A stretch of 11,017 nucleotides of DNA. Origin: Oscillospiraceae bacterium. Lineage in GTDB: Bacteria > Bacillota > Clostridia > Oscillospirales > Ruminococcaceae. The stretch covers positions 1 through 11,017 of the forward strand of contig JAITVF010000037.1 of assembly GCA_031285945.1 (NCBI GenBank), given 5' to 3'. A model generated the notes under the pieces. It was not told the DNA's origin, made no database searches, and saw only the letters and a list, made by a program, of their open reading frames with translations. Every line of letters begins with the position of its first letter. Within the stretch, counting starts at the first letter, position 1. This document shows, piece after piece, positions 1 to 5,958 of the stretch. A program made the translations under genes and the position numbers.

Positions 1-36
1 CCCTTCCCTTTCGGGCTCTTTCAAGATATTTAATTT

Positions 37-68
37 AAAAAAAGCGGGCAACGCGCCCGCTTTTTTTT
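37..68 (-). terminator. rho-independent terminator of rpsU
   Basis: A 6-bp GC stem (GCGGGC 44-49 / GCCCGC 55-60, loop 50-54) is flanked by seven A on one side and eight T on the other, so the stem can extend by A-T pairs. It begins 8 bases beyond the rpsU stop. The A and T runs on both sides mean it could also work for a plus-strand transcript entering from the left, but no gene is visible there (bases 1-36 hold nothing I recognise). Confidence 0.9.
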
Positions 69-76
69 GAATCACG

Positions 77-253
77 CTATTTGAACTTACGCTTGCGCGC
101 AGCCTCGGACTTCTTCTTACGCTTAACCGACGGCTTCTCGTAGTGTTCACGCTTACGGACTTCCTGCAACACGCCCGACTTAGCACATTGCCTTTTAAAC
201 CTGCGCAGCGCGCTGTCCAAGGATTCGTTATCCTTGATGCGTACCTCTGACAT
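77..253 (-). CDS. rpsU: 30S ribosomal protein bS21
   Basis: Small-subunit ribosomal protein bS21, a component of the 30S platform near the anti-Shine-Dalgarno end of 16S rRNA. The product is 58 residues, the normal family length. It begins [19 protein letters not shown], contains the family's [12 protein letters not shown] stretch, and ends in a very basic tail rich in Lys and Arg. An upstream in-frame ATG would add ten residues, but I place the start at the ATG 251-253. It gives the standard bS21 N-terminus and has GGGAGGG about 8 bases upstream. The gene is monocistronic, with its own consensus promoter (386-414) and terminator (37-68), and lies divergent to spoIIID. The leader from the predicted start site to the ATG is about 125 nt. 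Confidence 0.96.
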   Translation of the reverse strand: MSEVRIKDNESLDSALRRFKRQCAKSGVLQEVRKREHYEKPSVKRKKKSEAARKRKFK

Positions 254-385
254 CTCTGATTCCCTCCCCACGCTGTGCAGCAAAAGTCGCGTCGCTGCGG
301 GAAAAGCCGCTTACCTGGCCCCCGCGCTGCCGCATCCGCCCATACGGGCGTGATCCCCCTATTAGCAACAGGATTATCAATGCTA

Positions 386-414
386 ATTATACCGGAAACA
401 AGGCCTTCTGTCAA
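386..414 (-). promoter_or_regulatory. sigma-A promoter for rpsU
   Basis: Read on the minus strand, a perfect TTGACA (409-414) and a perfect TATAAT (386-391) are separated by exactly 17 bases. Transcription should start near 379, giving a leader of about 125 nt before the rpsU ATG. Full consensus fits a highly expressed ribosomal protein gene. Confidence 0.9.
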
Positions 415-439
415 GTCAATACTTAAGAGAATGCGCGCG

Positions 440-462
440 TAAGGGCGCTGCGCGCGCCCTTA
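440..462. repeat. 9-bp inverted repeat between divergent promoters
   Basis: TAAGGGCGC (440-448) and GCGCCCTTA (454-462) form a perfect 9-bp stem with a 5-base loop. No T-run follows on either strand, so it does not look like a rho-independent terminator. It sits 26 bp upstream of the rpsU -35 box, in the roughly 450-bp divergent rpsU/spoIIID region. Apart from this repeat and the two promoters, I see nothing in 284-700; the open frames there have no Shine-Dalgarno and no recognisable product. A protein-binding site or a barrier between divergent transcripts is possible but unproven. Confidence 0.5.
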
Positions 463-645
463 AAATATAGCGTGACCGCGCTGGCAGCCGGCGGGCGATT
501 ACGGGTAGCCGCCGCGAGGCTTCCCGTAAGCTGTTTAGCGTTGGATATCGCCCTGTGCGCAAGGCAGATGGCCCGCCGCCCCGCGGGGGACGACAGACGG
601 CAATGCCAAACGCCAATAAAAAGGGGAGCAGATTCGCGAATAAAG

Positions 646-676
646 TCATATCTTCCCTGAGTGCCCGCATATAAAT
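646..676 (+). promoter_or_regulatory. candidate sigma-E promoter for spoIIID
   Basis: TCATATCT (646-653) resembles the sigma-E -35 element, and CATATAAA (668-675) resembles the CATACAAT-type -10 element. The spacing is 14 bases, within the usual range for sigma-E. In Bacillus subtilis spoIIID is transcribed by the mother-cell sigma-E, so the match is where it is expected. The implied start near 682 leaves a short leader before the Shine-Dalgarno at 693-699. No good sigma-A promoter was seen in this interval. Confidence 0.6.
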
Positions 677-705
677 TAGCATAGTACATCGAGGGAGGGT
701 TGGAT

Positions 706-963
706 TTGAAAGGGTTGCCCGAAGAGCGCGCGGTCGCGCTTGCGCAGTATATAGTGGAAAAAGGCGCCACGGTGCGCCAGGCGGCAAAAAAGTTCAGTGT
801 AAGCAAATCAACCGTACATAAAGATGTCAGCGAGCGGCTGCGGACTGTTAACGAGAATCTTTACGAGGCGGTAAAACGTGTGCTCGAACAAAACAAACAG
901 GAACGTCATATACGCGGGGGCCTTGCAACCAAGACCAAATACGAGCTCCTGCGCGGCAAATAA
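706..963 (+). CDS. spoIIID: sporulation transcriptional regulator SpoIIID
   Basis: SpoIIID is the small DNA-binding regulator that acts in the mother cell after sigma-E, activating and repressing sporulation genes. The 85-residue product carries a helix-turn-helix at about residues 21-42 with the signature SVSKSTVHKDVSERL, followed by the basic C-terminal region RHIRGGLATKTKYELL typical of the family. Length matches the usual 80-95 residues. I choose the TTG at 706 over the TTG at 700. GGGAGGG (693-699) then lies 6 bases upstream, whereas from 700 it would abut the start codon. The resulting N-terminus, MKGLPEERAV, also lines up with clostridial SpoIIID (MKEYIEER...). The gene stands alone, with a sigma-E-like promoter and its own terminator. 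Confidence 0.95.
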   Translation: MKGLPEERAVALAQYIVEKGATVRQAAKKFSVSKSTVHKDVSERLRTVNENLYEAVKRVLEQNKQERHIRGGLATKTKYELLRGK

Positions 964-997
964 CCGGGAGCGGTATTCTTAGGTTATAAAAAAACAC

Positions 998-1037
998 GAG
1001 GGCGTGCGGGCTTATAATCCCGGGCACGCCCTCTTTT
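998..1037 (+). terminator. rho-independent terminator of spoIIID
   Basis: GAGGGCGTGC (998-1007) pairs perfectly with GCACGCCCTC (1024-1033), with further G-C pairing inward, and is followed by TTTT. It starts 34 bases after the spoIIID stop. An A-run precedes the stem, so weak function on the other strand, facing the MFS gene, is possible. Confidence 0.85.
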
Positions 1038-1052
1038 ATATTGGCGGGCTAT

Positions 1053-1217
1053 TAGGGCTTGTTTGATAAATAACCCATGTTCGTCATTTTGCCAAATTTT
1101 GCAGATTCCCTGCTCGTCGCCCTTGCCTGGCGTCAGCCAAGCGGCGTCCTCCTCACACAAAATCCGTCAAAATTTTAGGCAAAAGCACGAACTGGAACAT
1201 TTATCAAACAAGCCCTA
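1053..1217. mobile_element. MITE-like element with 19-bp terminal inverted repeats
   Basis: The ends, TAGGGCTTGTTTGATAAAT (1053-1071) and its exact complement at 1199-1217, form perfect 19-bp terminal inverted repeats. Imperfect complementarity continues inward: TTCGTCATTTTGCC near 1080 against GGCAAAAGCACGAA near 1178, and CCAAATTTTG near 1092 against CAAAATTTT near 1167. Arms total about 50 bp around a GC-rich centre with its own small hairpin (GGCGTCAGCC). The outer TA on each side could be a TA target duplication, as in IS630/mariner-type MITEs. No plausible coding frame lies inside. It sits between two converging genes, so its insertion broke nothing visible. Element type is inferred; no second copy is in this window. 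Confidence 0.7.
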
Positions 1218-1238
1218 TACCGGCAGTATTATATTTTA

Positions 1239-2414
1239 TCATCTCACGCCCTTGTAGAGCCCGACCGTCATAAAGGCCATGGCAAAAAGCAAAATCGCTG
1301 TAAAAACCGGCAACAGCCCGTAGCCTGCCCGCGCGCCCATAAGACCGAAGAGGGGCGGCATTAATGTTGTGCCCACATAGGCGCTGGCCATCTGGAGCCC
1401 GATCATGGCCTGTGAATTTCCTCTTCCAAAGTTCGCGGGGGTATCGTGTATCAGGCTCGGATATATGGGCGCAAGGCCAAGGCCGATCAGGAAGAGGGCC
1501 GCCGAAATATAATAGCCCCCAAATGGCAAAAACAGCATAGCCGCTCCCGCCCCGATAACAAGCTGGCCCAGCGTGATCATACGCCTGTTGCTGAGCTTTA
1601 TGGCCAGGAATCCCGAGGCAAGCCTGCCAAGTGTAATCCCCGCGTAATAAACGGAAATGCGGCCGGCGGCGGCAGTAGTGGTAAACCGGTGAACAGTTAC
1701 AAGATAACTGCCGCCCCAAAGCCCCACCGAGCTTTCTATAGCGCAGTAGCAAAAAAAGGCGAGCATAACCTGTTTGGCTCCCGGGAGCCTGAGCAGAAAA
1801 AGCGCAGGCGGAGCTTTTTCGCCCTCACCTTCATCTTCTCCTCGCGCCGGGGGCGCTTTTTTCCAGAGCGGCAGCGAAAAGATAAGTATCGCCGCAAGCC
1901 CGAGCTGCAATATGGAAATCGTCCTGTAGCCCGAGCTCCAGGAATTAAGGCTCGCAAGGCTGCGCGCCATTATAACCGGGCCCAGTGACGCGCCCAGGCC
2001 CCAGAAGCAGTGAAGCCAGCTCATATGCCTCGCCTTGTAATGTAAGGCTACAAAATTGTTAAGCGCCGCGTCCACCGAGCCCGCGCCCAAGCCAAGCGGT
2101 ACGGCGCAAAGGCAGAGGGTCGCAAGCCCGCCCGAAACAGAAAATCCCCACAGGGCCGCCGCCGTCATGGCAACGCTTGCGGCGGTAACCGCGCCGGTTC
2201 CGAACCGCCTTATAACGCGGTCGCTTAGCAAGCTGGAGACCACGGTGCCCGCCGATATAATAACCGATATGATTCCCGCCGCGTCAATGCCGACGCCAAG
2301 CCCCCCATACATCGAGGGCCAGGCGCTGCCCAGCAGCGAATCGGGCAGCCCGAGGCTTATAAATGAAAGGTAGATTATCCCCAATAATAAAAGCATCCCA
2401 AACCATCCTGTCAT
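1239..2414 (-). CDS. MFS transporter, substrate unknown
   Basis: A 391-residue, very hydrophobic protein with a twelve-helix major facilitator pattern in two halves. The halves are joined by a charged central loop (about residues 185-203, KKAPPARGEDEGEGEK). The loop after helix 2 reads LLSDRVIRRFGTG, a recognisable MFS motif A. The stretch GAGSVDAALNNFVALHY...MSWLHCFWGLGASLGP resembles sugar/fucose-permease-like (FHS) members, but the substrate cannot be read from sequence. The start is uncertain. The ATG at 2414 has no Shine-Dalgarno. The in-frame ATG at 2396 has AGGA about 9 bases upstream and would remove only six residues. It lies 163 bp downstream of folT on the same strand, with no clear terminator between, so partial co-transcription is possible. 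Confidence 0.85.
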   Translation of the reverse strand: MTGWFGMLLLLGIIYLSFISLGLPDSLLGSAWPSMYGGLGVGIDAAGIISVIISAGTVVSSLLSDRVIRRFGTGAVTAASVAMTAAALWGFSVSGGLATLCLCAVPLGLGAGSVDAALNNFVALHYKARHMSWLHCFWGLGASLGPVIMARSLASLNSWSSGYRTISILQLGLAAILIFSLPLWKKAPPARGEDEGEGEKAPPALFLLRLPGAKQVMLAFFCYCAIESSVGLWGGSYLVTVHRFTTTAAAGRISVYYAGITLGRLASGFLAIKLSNRRMITLGQLVIGAGAAMLFLPFGGYYISAALFLIGLGLAPIYPSLIHDTPANFGRGNSQAMIGLQMASAYVGTTLMPPLFGLMGARAGYGLLPVFTAILLFAMAFMTVGLYKGVR

Positions 2415-2426
2415 AAAAATACAAAT

Positions 2427-2439
2427 CGCGACACGCGAC
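2427..2439. repeat. CGCGAC tandem direct repeat upstream of the MFS gene
   Basis: CGCGAC occurs twice, at 2427-2432 and 2434-2439, one base apart, 12 bases upstream of the annotated MFS start. It may be a half-site pair for a regulator or chance. No convincing promoter boxes were found in the rest of 2415-2577. Confidence 0.3.
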
Positions 2440-2577
2440 AGCTACAATAATATGCTAACATAAAGCTAAATACGGCCGCCCGCATAGCCTTCGCTCGCGA
2501 ATCACATATGCTGTGGTTTGCGCGTTTTTTTGTCATGTATAGTAGATTAACCTGTCGAATAAAAATCCCGCATAATC

Positions 2578-3120
2578 TCAGGCGTGGCTGATTCTGCCCG
2601 CCTCAAGGCGGCGCGCAAGGCGGCAGAACATCCAGGTCAAGAAAACGTGAAGGGGAATTTGAACTATGTTATTGACGATGCGCTGGCCCGTAAAAAACGT
2701 ACCGGCGGCCGCTCCGTACATAATAATATTCCACAGGTAATTTACCCCAAGGGTTACAAGCAAGGTCTGGGAAATATGGGCAAGAGTCACCCGCGGCACG
2801 CTGAGCCTTTGCCGGTAGAGGAAAAGCGCGTAGATAAAATTTACAATCATGGCGCTGAGAGCGTAGCCGGGAAACCACGGGCCCATCGGCCTTGCGATAT
2901 AGCCCACCGTATCGGCTACAAAGCCGAAGGCCACGCCCGCCCAGGGACCAAAGAGGCATCCGACGACCGCGCCCGGCAGGTAGGATAAAGAAAGCAGCTT
3001 AAAGGTATCGCCAATCGCTATGGTAAACTGCGACAGCACAAATGTAAGCGCCGCCATAAGGGCCATAAGCACCAGGTTGCGTGTCCTGAAAACACTCTGC
3101 AACGAAAAAAAAGTTCGCAT
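2578..3120 (-). CDS. folT: ECF transporter S component, folate-type (FolT)
   Basis: A 180-residue integral membrane protein of the ECF S-component type, with about six hydrophobic helices and short loops. These proteins bind a vitamin in the membrane and work with a shared EcfA/A'/T energising module, which is not encoded in this window. Family-like stretches include RNLVLMALMAALTFVLS at the first helix, LPGAVVGCLFGPWAGVAFGFVADTVGY..GPWFPGYALSA in the middle, and a C-terminal NYLWN..YG.....QRIVNNIVQIP region typical of FolT. The folate assignment is reinforced independently by a tetrahydrofolate riboswitch in the leader. Start ATG 3118-3120 is preceded by GGAGGT (3128-3133). That site is buried in a 13-bp hairpin, implying ligand-dependent control of translation. 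A small cytoplasmic basic tail ends the protein. Confidence 0.88.
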   Translation of the reverse strand: MRTFFSLQSVFRTRNLVLMALMAALTFVLSQFTIAIGDTFKLLSLSYLPGAVVGCLFGPWAGVAFGFVADTVGYIARPMGPWFPGYALSAMIVNFIYALFLYRQRLSVPRVTLAHISQTLLVTLGVNYLWNIIMYGAAAGTFFTGQRIVNNIVQIPLHVFLTWMFCRLARRLEAGRISHA

Positions 3121-3126
3121 AAAAAA

Positions 3127-3174
3127 TACCTCCGTTTATAATTTCGGCGGCATCCTGCGACATAAACGGAAGTA
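3127..3174 (-). promoter_or_regulatory. Shine-Dalgarno sequestering hairpin of folT
   Basis: On the minus strand TACTTCCGTTTAT (from 3174 to 3162) pairs with ATAAACGGAGGTA (from 3139 to 3127) over 13 positions with one G-U pair. This hides the entire GGAGGT of folT. A competing hairpin uses CATAAAC (3185-3191 on the plus strand reads gtttatg) to capture the same GTTTATG strand (3161-3167), reinforced by GGAA/TTCC. The two structures cannot coexist, which is the layout of a translational riboswitch expression platform. Confidence 0.75.
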
Positions 3175-3192
3175 TTATTCCATTGTTTATGC

Positions 3193-3313
3193 AACAGCGG
3201 GATGCGGAAAGCGCATCGCCAGACCATGACTTTTTCCTCAAAAGCCTTGCCTGTTCGTCCGTTCGGCAACTCCCCGTCCAAACGGCGCGTAACGCACGCT
3301 ATCCTACTCTATT
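3193..3313 (-). promoter_or_regulatory. tetrahydrofolate (THF) riboswitch aptamer
   Basis: Read on the minus strand, the element starts AATAGAGTAGGATAGCG and continues GTGCGTTA. It then has a stem CCGTTTGG/CCGAACGG enclosing a GACGGGGAGTTG loop, then ACGAAC, and ends GCATCCCGCTGTT. These blocks match, in order, the conserved THF motifs GAGUAG, GCGUUA, a GGGA-type loop, ACGAA and GCAUCCGC. AATAG pairs with CTGTT to close P1. GGATAGCG pairs with CGCTTTCC (one mismatch) as P2. CGGG of the loop can pair with CCCG near the 3' end as the known pseudoknot. THF riboswitches usually control folate transport or synthesis genes, and folT follows directly. Recognition is from memory of the family, without a covariance search. 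Confidence 0.8.
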
Positions 3314-3346
3314 GACAATGCGGGCAAAGCCTCGCCCAAACCTGAT

Positions 3347-3373
3347 TGTATAGCATAGCCCGATAAAAAGCAA
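3347..3373 (-). promoter_or_regulatory. possible promoter for the folT leader
   Basis: On the minus strand an extended -10, TGCTATACA (3347-3355), lies about 34 bases upstream of the riboswitch aptamer. A poor -35 candidate, TTGCTT (3368-3373), is at 15-base spacing. The extended TG may compensate. The start would be near 3340, just ahead of the aptamer, as needed. The rest of 3374-3477 holds only short GC-rich hairpins without assigned role. Confidence 0.45.
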
Positions 3374-3477
3374 GGGAATTAACTTTTATTTTGCCGCATG
3401 GGGCCGGCAGCGCCCGGAGCCCGGGCAGCGAGCGACCGCGGGTAATCTGCGGGACCGCCCTTATACCGCTCCCGCAT

Positions 3478-3506
3478 TTGACTGTCCGCTACAATTAGAG
3501 TATTAT
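3478..3506 (+). promoter_or_regulatory. sigma-A promoter of the desulfurase-thiI operon
   Basis: TTGACT (3478-3483) and TATTAT (3501-3506) at exactly 17 bases, each one mismatch from consensus. The start would be near 3513, about 35 bases before the TTG start codon of the desulfurase gene. No regulator site is evident, so expression is likely housekeeping. Confidence 0.8.
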
Positions 3507-3547
3507 GATTTTATTAACCCCGAATCCCTAAAGGAGCTGTTCTTAAC

Positions 3548-4714
3548 TTGCGCGAGGTTTATCTCGACAACGCCGCGACTACCCGCACACATCCAGACGT
3601 CGCTAAAAAAGCGCTTTTTATGATGCGTGAGGAATACGGCAACCCATCCTCACTCCACGCCAAGGGCCTTTCGGCAAGCGCCGCCCTGGAAGAAGCCCGG
3701 GGCAGGCTTGCGGAAATCTTGGGCTGCGAGCCGCGGGAGGTCTACTTTACCTCCGGCGGGACTGAATCCAATAATCTGGCGCTCACCGGCGCTTTTGAAG
3801 CGCGCCGGCGCAAGGGCTCGGGCATTGTGACAACGGCGGTAGAGCACTCCTCGGTCATTGAGCCCCTTCAGTTTCTTGAGAAAGAGGGCGCGAGGCTCAG
3901 CGTCGCCCCTCCACTGCCCGACGGCCGGTTCGACAAGAACGCCATAGCCGGCGCGGTTAATGAGGATACCGTTCTTCTTTCCTGCATGCTGGTCAACTCC
4001 GAGACGGGGGCCGTCGCTCCATTAGAGGAAATATCGGCGGCGGCAAGGGCCAAAAACGAGCGAATCCTCATACATTGCGACGCCGTGCAGGGCTTTGGCA
4101 GGCTTAACGTCTCCCCCAAAAGGCTGGGGGCCGACCTTATGAGCGTCAGCGGCCACAAGCTTCACGCCCCAAAGGGGATCGGCGCGCTGTATATTAAAAG
4201 CGGCGTGAGAATCCTGCCCATTTTAAAAGGCGGCGGGCAGCAGGTTGACAGAAGGCACGGCGTTTCCATCCGCCCCGGCACCGAAAACGTCCCCCTTGCG
4301 TGCGCTTTTGCCGAGGCCGCGTCCATAATGCACGCCAACCGGGCGGGAAATCTTGCCCATTTGCGGGATCTTTGCGAATATTTTATGAAAAGAGCGGCAA
4401 ATACACCGGGCTTGTGCATCAATTCACCCGGCGAAATGGCACCTTATATTTGTAACGTAAGCGCGCCGGGGTACCTTAGCGGGCACCTCGTCTCCTTCCT
4501 TTCGGAGCGGGGGGTGTACGTCTCGGGCGGGTCCGCCTGCTCGGGCGGAAAGGACAGCCGCGTCCTCGCGGCCATGGGCCTTGCCCCCGAACGTATAAAG
4601 GGGGCTGTGCGGGTTAGCCTCTGCCCCGACAATACCGAAGAAGACCTGGCCGCGTTCTTCGACGCTCTCGAGACCGCGACGCAAACTCTAAGGCGAACAG
4701 GGGCGCAGGGTTAA
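3548..4714 (+). CDS. cysteine desulfurase (NifS/IscS/NifZ type)
   Basis: PLP enzyme that takes sulfur from L-cysteine as a protein-bound persulfide and releases alanine. Cytosolic, 388 residues, normal for the family. Visible landmarks: N-terminal YLDNAATT (residues 5-12), TSGGTESNN (68-76), His100 in VEHSSV, Asp178 and Gln181 in HCDAVQ, PLP lysine Lys204 in SGHKLHAPKG, and the sulfur-accepting Cys331 in GGSACSGG. The loop after the Cys is about two residues shorter than in E. coli IscS. The segment after GGGQ (228-231) is about six residues longer than usual before RPGTENV. The start is TTG with AAGGAG 11 bases upstream; the product begins at the conserved N-terminus. thiI follows after 26 bases, so the most likely job is feeding sulfur to ThiI, as B. 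subtilis NifZ does. Confidence 0.93.
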   Translation: MREVYLDNAATTRTHPDVAKKALFMMREEYGNPSSLHAKGLSASAALEEARGRLAEILGCEPREVYFTSGGTESNNLALTGAFEARRRKGSGIVTTAVEHSSVIEPLQFLEKEGARLSVAPPLPDGRFDKNAIAGAVNEDTVLLSCMLVNSETGAVAPLEEISAAARAKNERILIHCDAVQGFGRLNVSPKRLGADLMSVSGHKLHAPKGIGALYIKSGVRILPILKGGGQQVDRRHGVSIRPGTENVPLACAFAEAASIMHANRAGNLAHLRDLCEYFMKRAANTPGLCINSPGEMAPYICNVSAPGYLSGHLVSFLSERGVYVSGGSACSGGKDSRVLAAMGLAPERIKGAVRVSLCPDNTEEDLAAFFDALETATQTLRRTGAQG

Positions 4715-4740
4715 ATCAAAACCGGGGAGCAAACAGATAC

Positions 4741-5922
4741 ATGAAGGAAATCATACTGCTCAAAAGCGGCGAGATCGCCCTCAAGGGCTTAAACCGCGGA
4801 AGCTTTGAAGATATGCTTATCAAAAACTGCAAGAGCGCGCTGAAGGATCTCGGGGAATTCAGGTTCCTAAAGGCTCAGTCGACCACCTTTGTGGAGCCTG
4901 CGGGAGACTGCGACATGGCCGAGGCCCTGGAGCGGCTTTCGCGCGTATTCGGGATCGCGGCTCTTTGCAGGGCCCGCGTGGCCGAAAAGGATTACGCCGC
5001 CCTGGAGGAGGCCGCCGCCGAATATCTGGGCCGCGAGCTTTTGTCAGCCAGGACCTTTAAAGTAGCCGCCAAGCGCTCCGACAAGCGATTCCCTCTAAAC
5101 TCCCCGCAGATATGCGAAAAGCTCGGCGCGTTTTTGCTCGGGCGCTTCCCCCACCTCAGGGTGGACGTTGAAAGCCCCGACGTTCTCGTTACGGTCGAGA
5201 TCCGCGACTTCGCGGCCTACCTTCACGGACGCCAGATACCGGGCGCGGGCGGGATTCCCGTTTCATCCTCCGGGCGGGGAATGCTTCTTCTCTCGGGCGG
5301 GATCGACAGTCCCGTGGCCGGGGTGATGATGGCTAAGCGAGGGCTTTCGATAAGCGCCATACACTTCCACACGCCCCCCTACACGAGCGAGCGGGCGCTT
5401 TACAAGGTAAAGCGCCTCGCCGGGATAATGACGCGCTACTGCGGTACGATACCCCTATTTATAGTCCCCTTCACCAAAATCTCCGAGCAGATCAGGGAGC
5501 TTTGCCCCGAGCAGCTTTCGACCATAATTATGCGCCGTTTTATGATGCGTATAGCCGACCGTATGGCTCAGCGCGACGATTGCGGCGCGCTTATTACCGG
5601 CGAGAGCGTGGGCCAGGTGGCCAGCCAGACCCTTCCCTCCCTCGCCTGCACCCAGGAGGGGCTGAGCCTTCCGGTGCTGCGGCCCGCGGTTGGAATGGAC
5701 AAGGAGGAGATCGTATCCCTCTCCCGTAAAATCGGCGCGTTCGAGACCAGCGTAGAGCCCTTCGACGACTGCTGCGTGGTCTTTACCCCCCGCCACCCCA
5801 AAACCAAGCCTAAGCTTGAAGAAATAATAAGGGCCGAAGAAGCCCTGGACCAGGGAGCCCTGATTCTTGAGGCGCTTGACGGCATAGAGAAAGTGTTAAT
5901 CCGCAATTTTGCCGGCTGCTGA
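4741..5922 (+). CDS. thiI: tRNA 4-thiouridine synthase ThiI
   Basis: tRNA sulfurtransferase that adenylates U8 of tRNA and replaces its oxygen with sulfur to give 4-thiouridine; some homologues also serve thiamine thiazole synthesis. 393 residues, the Gram-positive form lacking the C-terminal rhodanese domain of E. coli ThiI. Domains in order: ferredoxin-like N-terminal part and THUMP (about 1-165), ending in EIRDFAAYLHGRQIPGAGGIPV; then the PP-loop ATP pyrophosphatase with LLLSGGIDSPVAG (182-194), a TGESVGQVASQT block (286-297) and a Cys pair at 344-345 in FDDCCVVFTPRHPKTKP. Without a rhodanese domain, sulfur must come directly from a desulfurase, which is the gene just upstream. ATG start with GGGGAG 11 bases upstream. 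Confidence 0.96.
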   Translation: MKEIILLKSGEIALKGLNRGSFEDMLIKNCKSALKDLGEFRFLKAQSTTFVEPAGDCDMAEALERLSRVFGIAALCRARVAEKDYAALEEAAAEYLGRELLSARTFKVAAKRSDKRFPLNSPQICEKLGAFLLGRFPHLRVDVESPDVLVTVEIRDFAAYLHGRQIPGAGGIPVSSSGRGMLLLSGGIDSPVAGVMMAKRGLSISAIHFHTPPYTSERALYKVKRLAGIMTRYCGTIPLFIVPFTKISEQIRELCPEQLSTIIMRRFMMRIADRMAQRDDCGALITGESVGQVASQTLPSLACTQEGLSLPVLRPAVGMDKEEIVSLSRKIGAFETSVEPFDDCCVVFTPRHPKTKPKLEEIIRAEEALDQGALILEALDGIEKVLIRNFAGC

Positions 5923-5958
5923 CGGCTAAAAACTAACAACTACCCGGGGGGTTTTGCC

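Noticed and set aside
416..806. Two long minus-strand open frames and one plus-strand frame (472-660) across the rpsU-spoIIID region
   Set aside because: They overlap the spoIIID gene or its promoter, have no Shine-Dalgarno, and show Arg/Ala-rich composition typical of chance frames in GC-rich DNA.
1063..1257. Open frame of 64 codons inside the MITE-like element
   Set aside because: It runs through both terminal repeats, has no ribosome site and resembles no protein; the palindrome explains the sequence.
1446..1988. 180-codon plus-strand frame opposite the MFS gene
   Set aside because: The opposite strand has a clear MFS protein; this frame is basic, unstructured and lacks a start signal.
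2448..2577. Terminator between folT and the MFS gene
   Set aside because: T-runs and a small TTCGC/GCGAA stem exist, but no stem is followed directly by a T-run in the minus direction.
3193..3313. T-box leader in front of folT
   Set aside because: GAGTAG and a GAAC-containing stem resemble T-box stem I, but the antiterminator motif GGTGG...ACCGCG is missing and folT is not an amino-acid gene. The THF aptamer blocks fit better.
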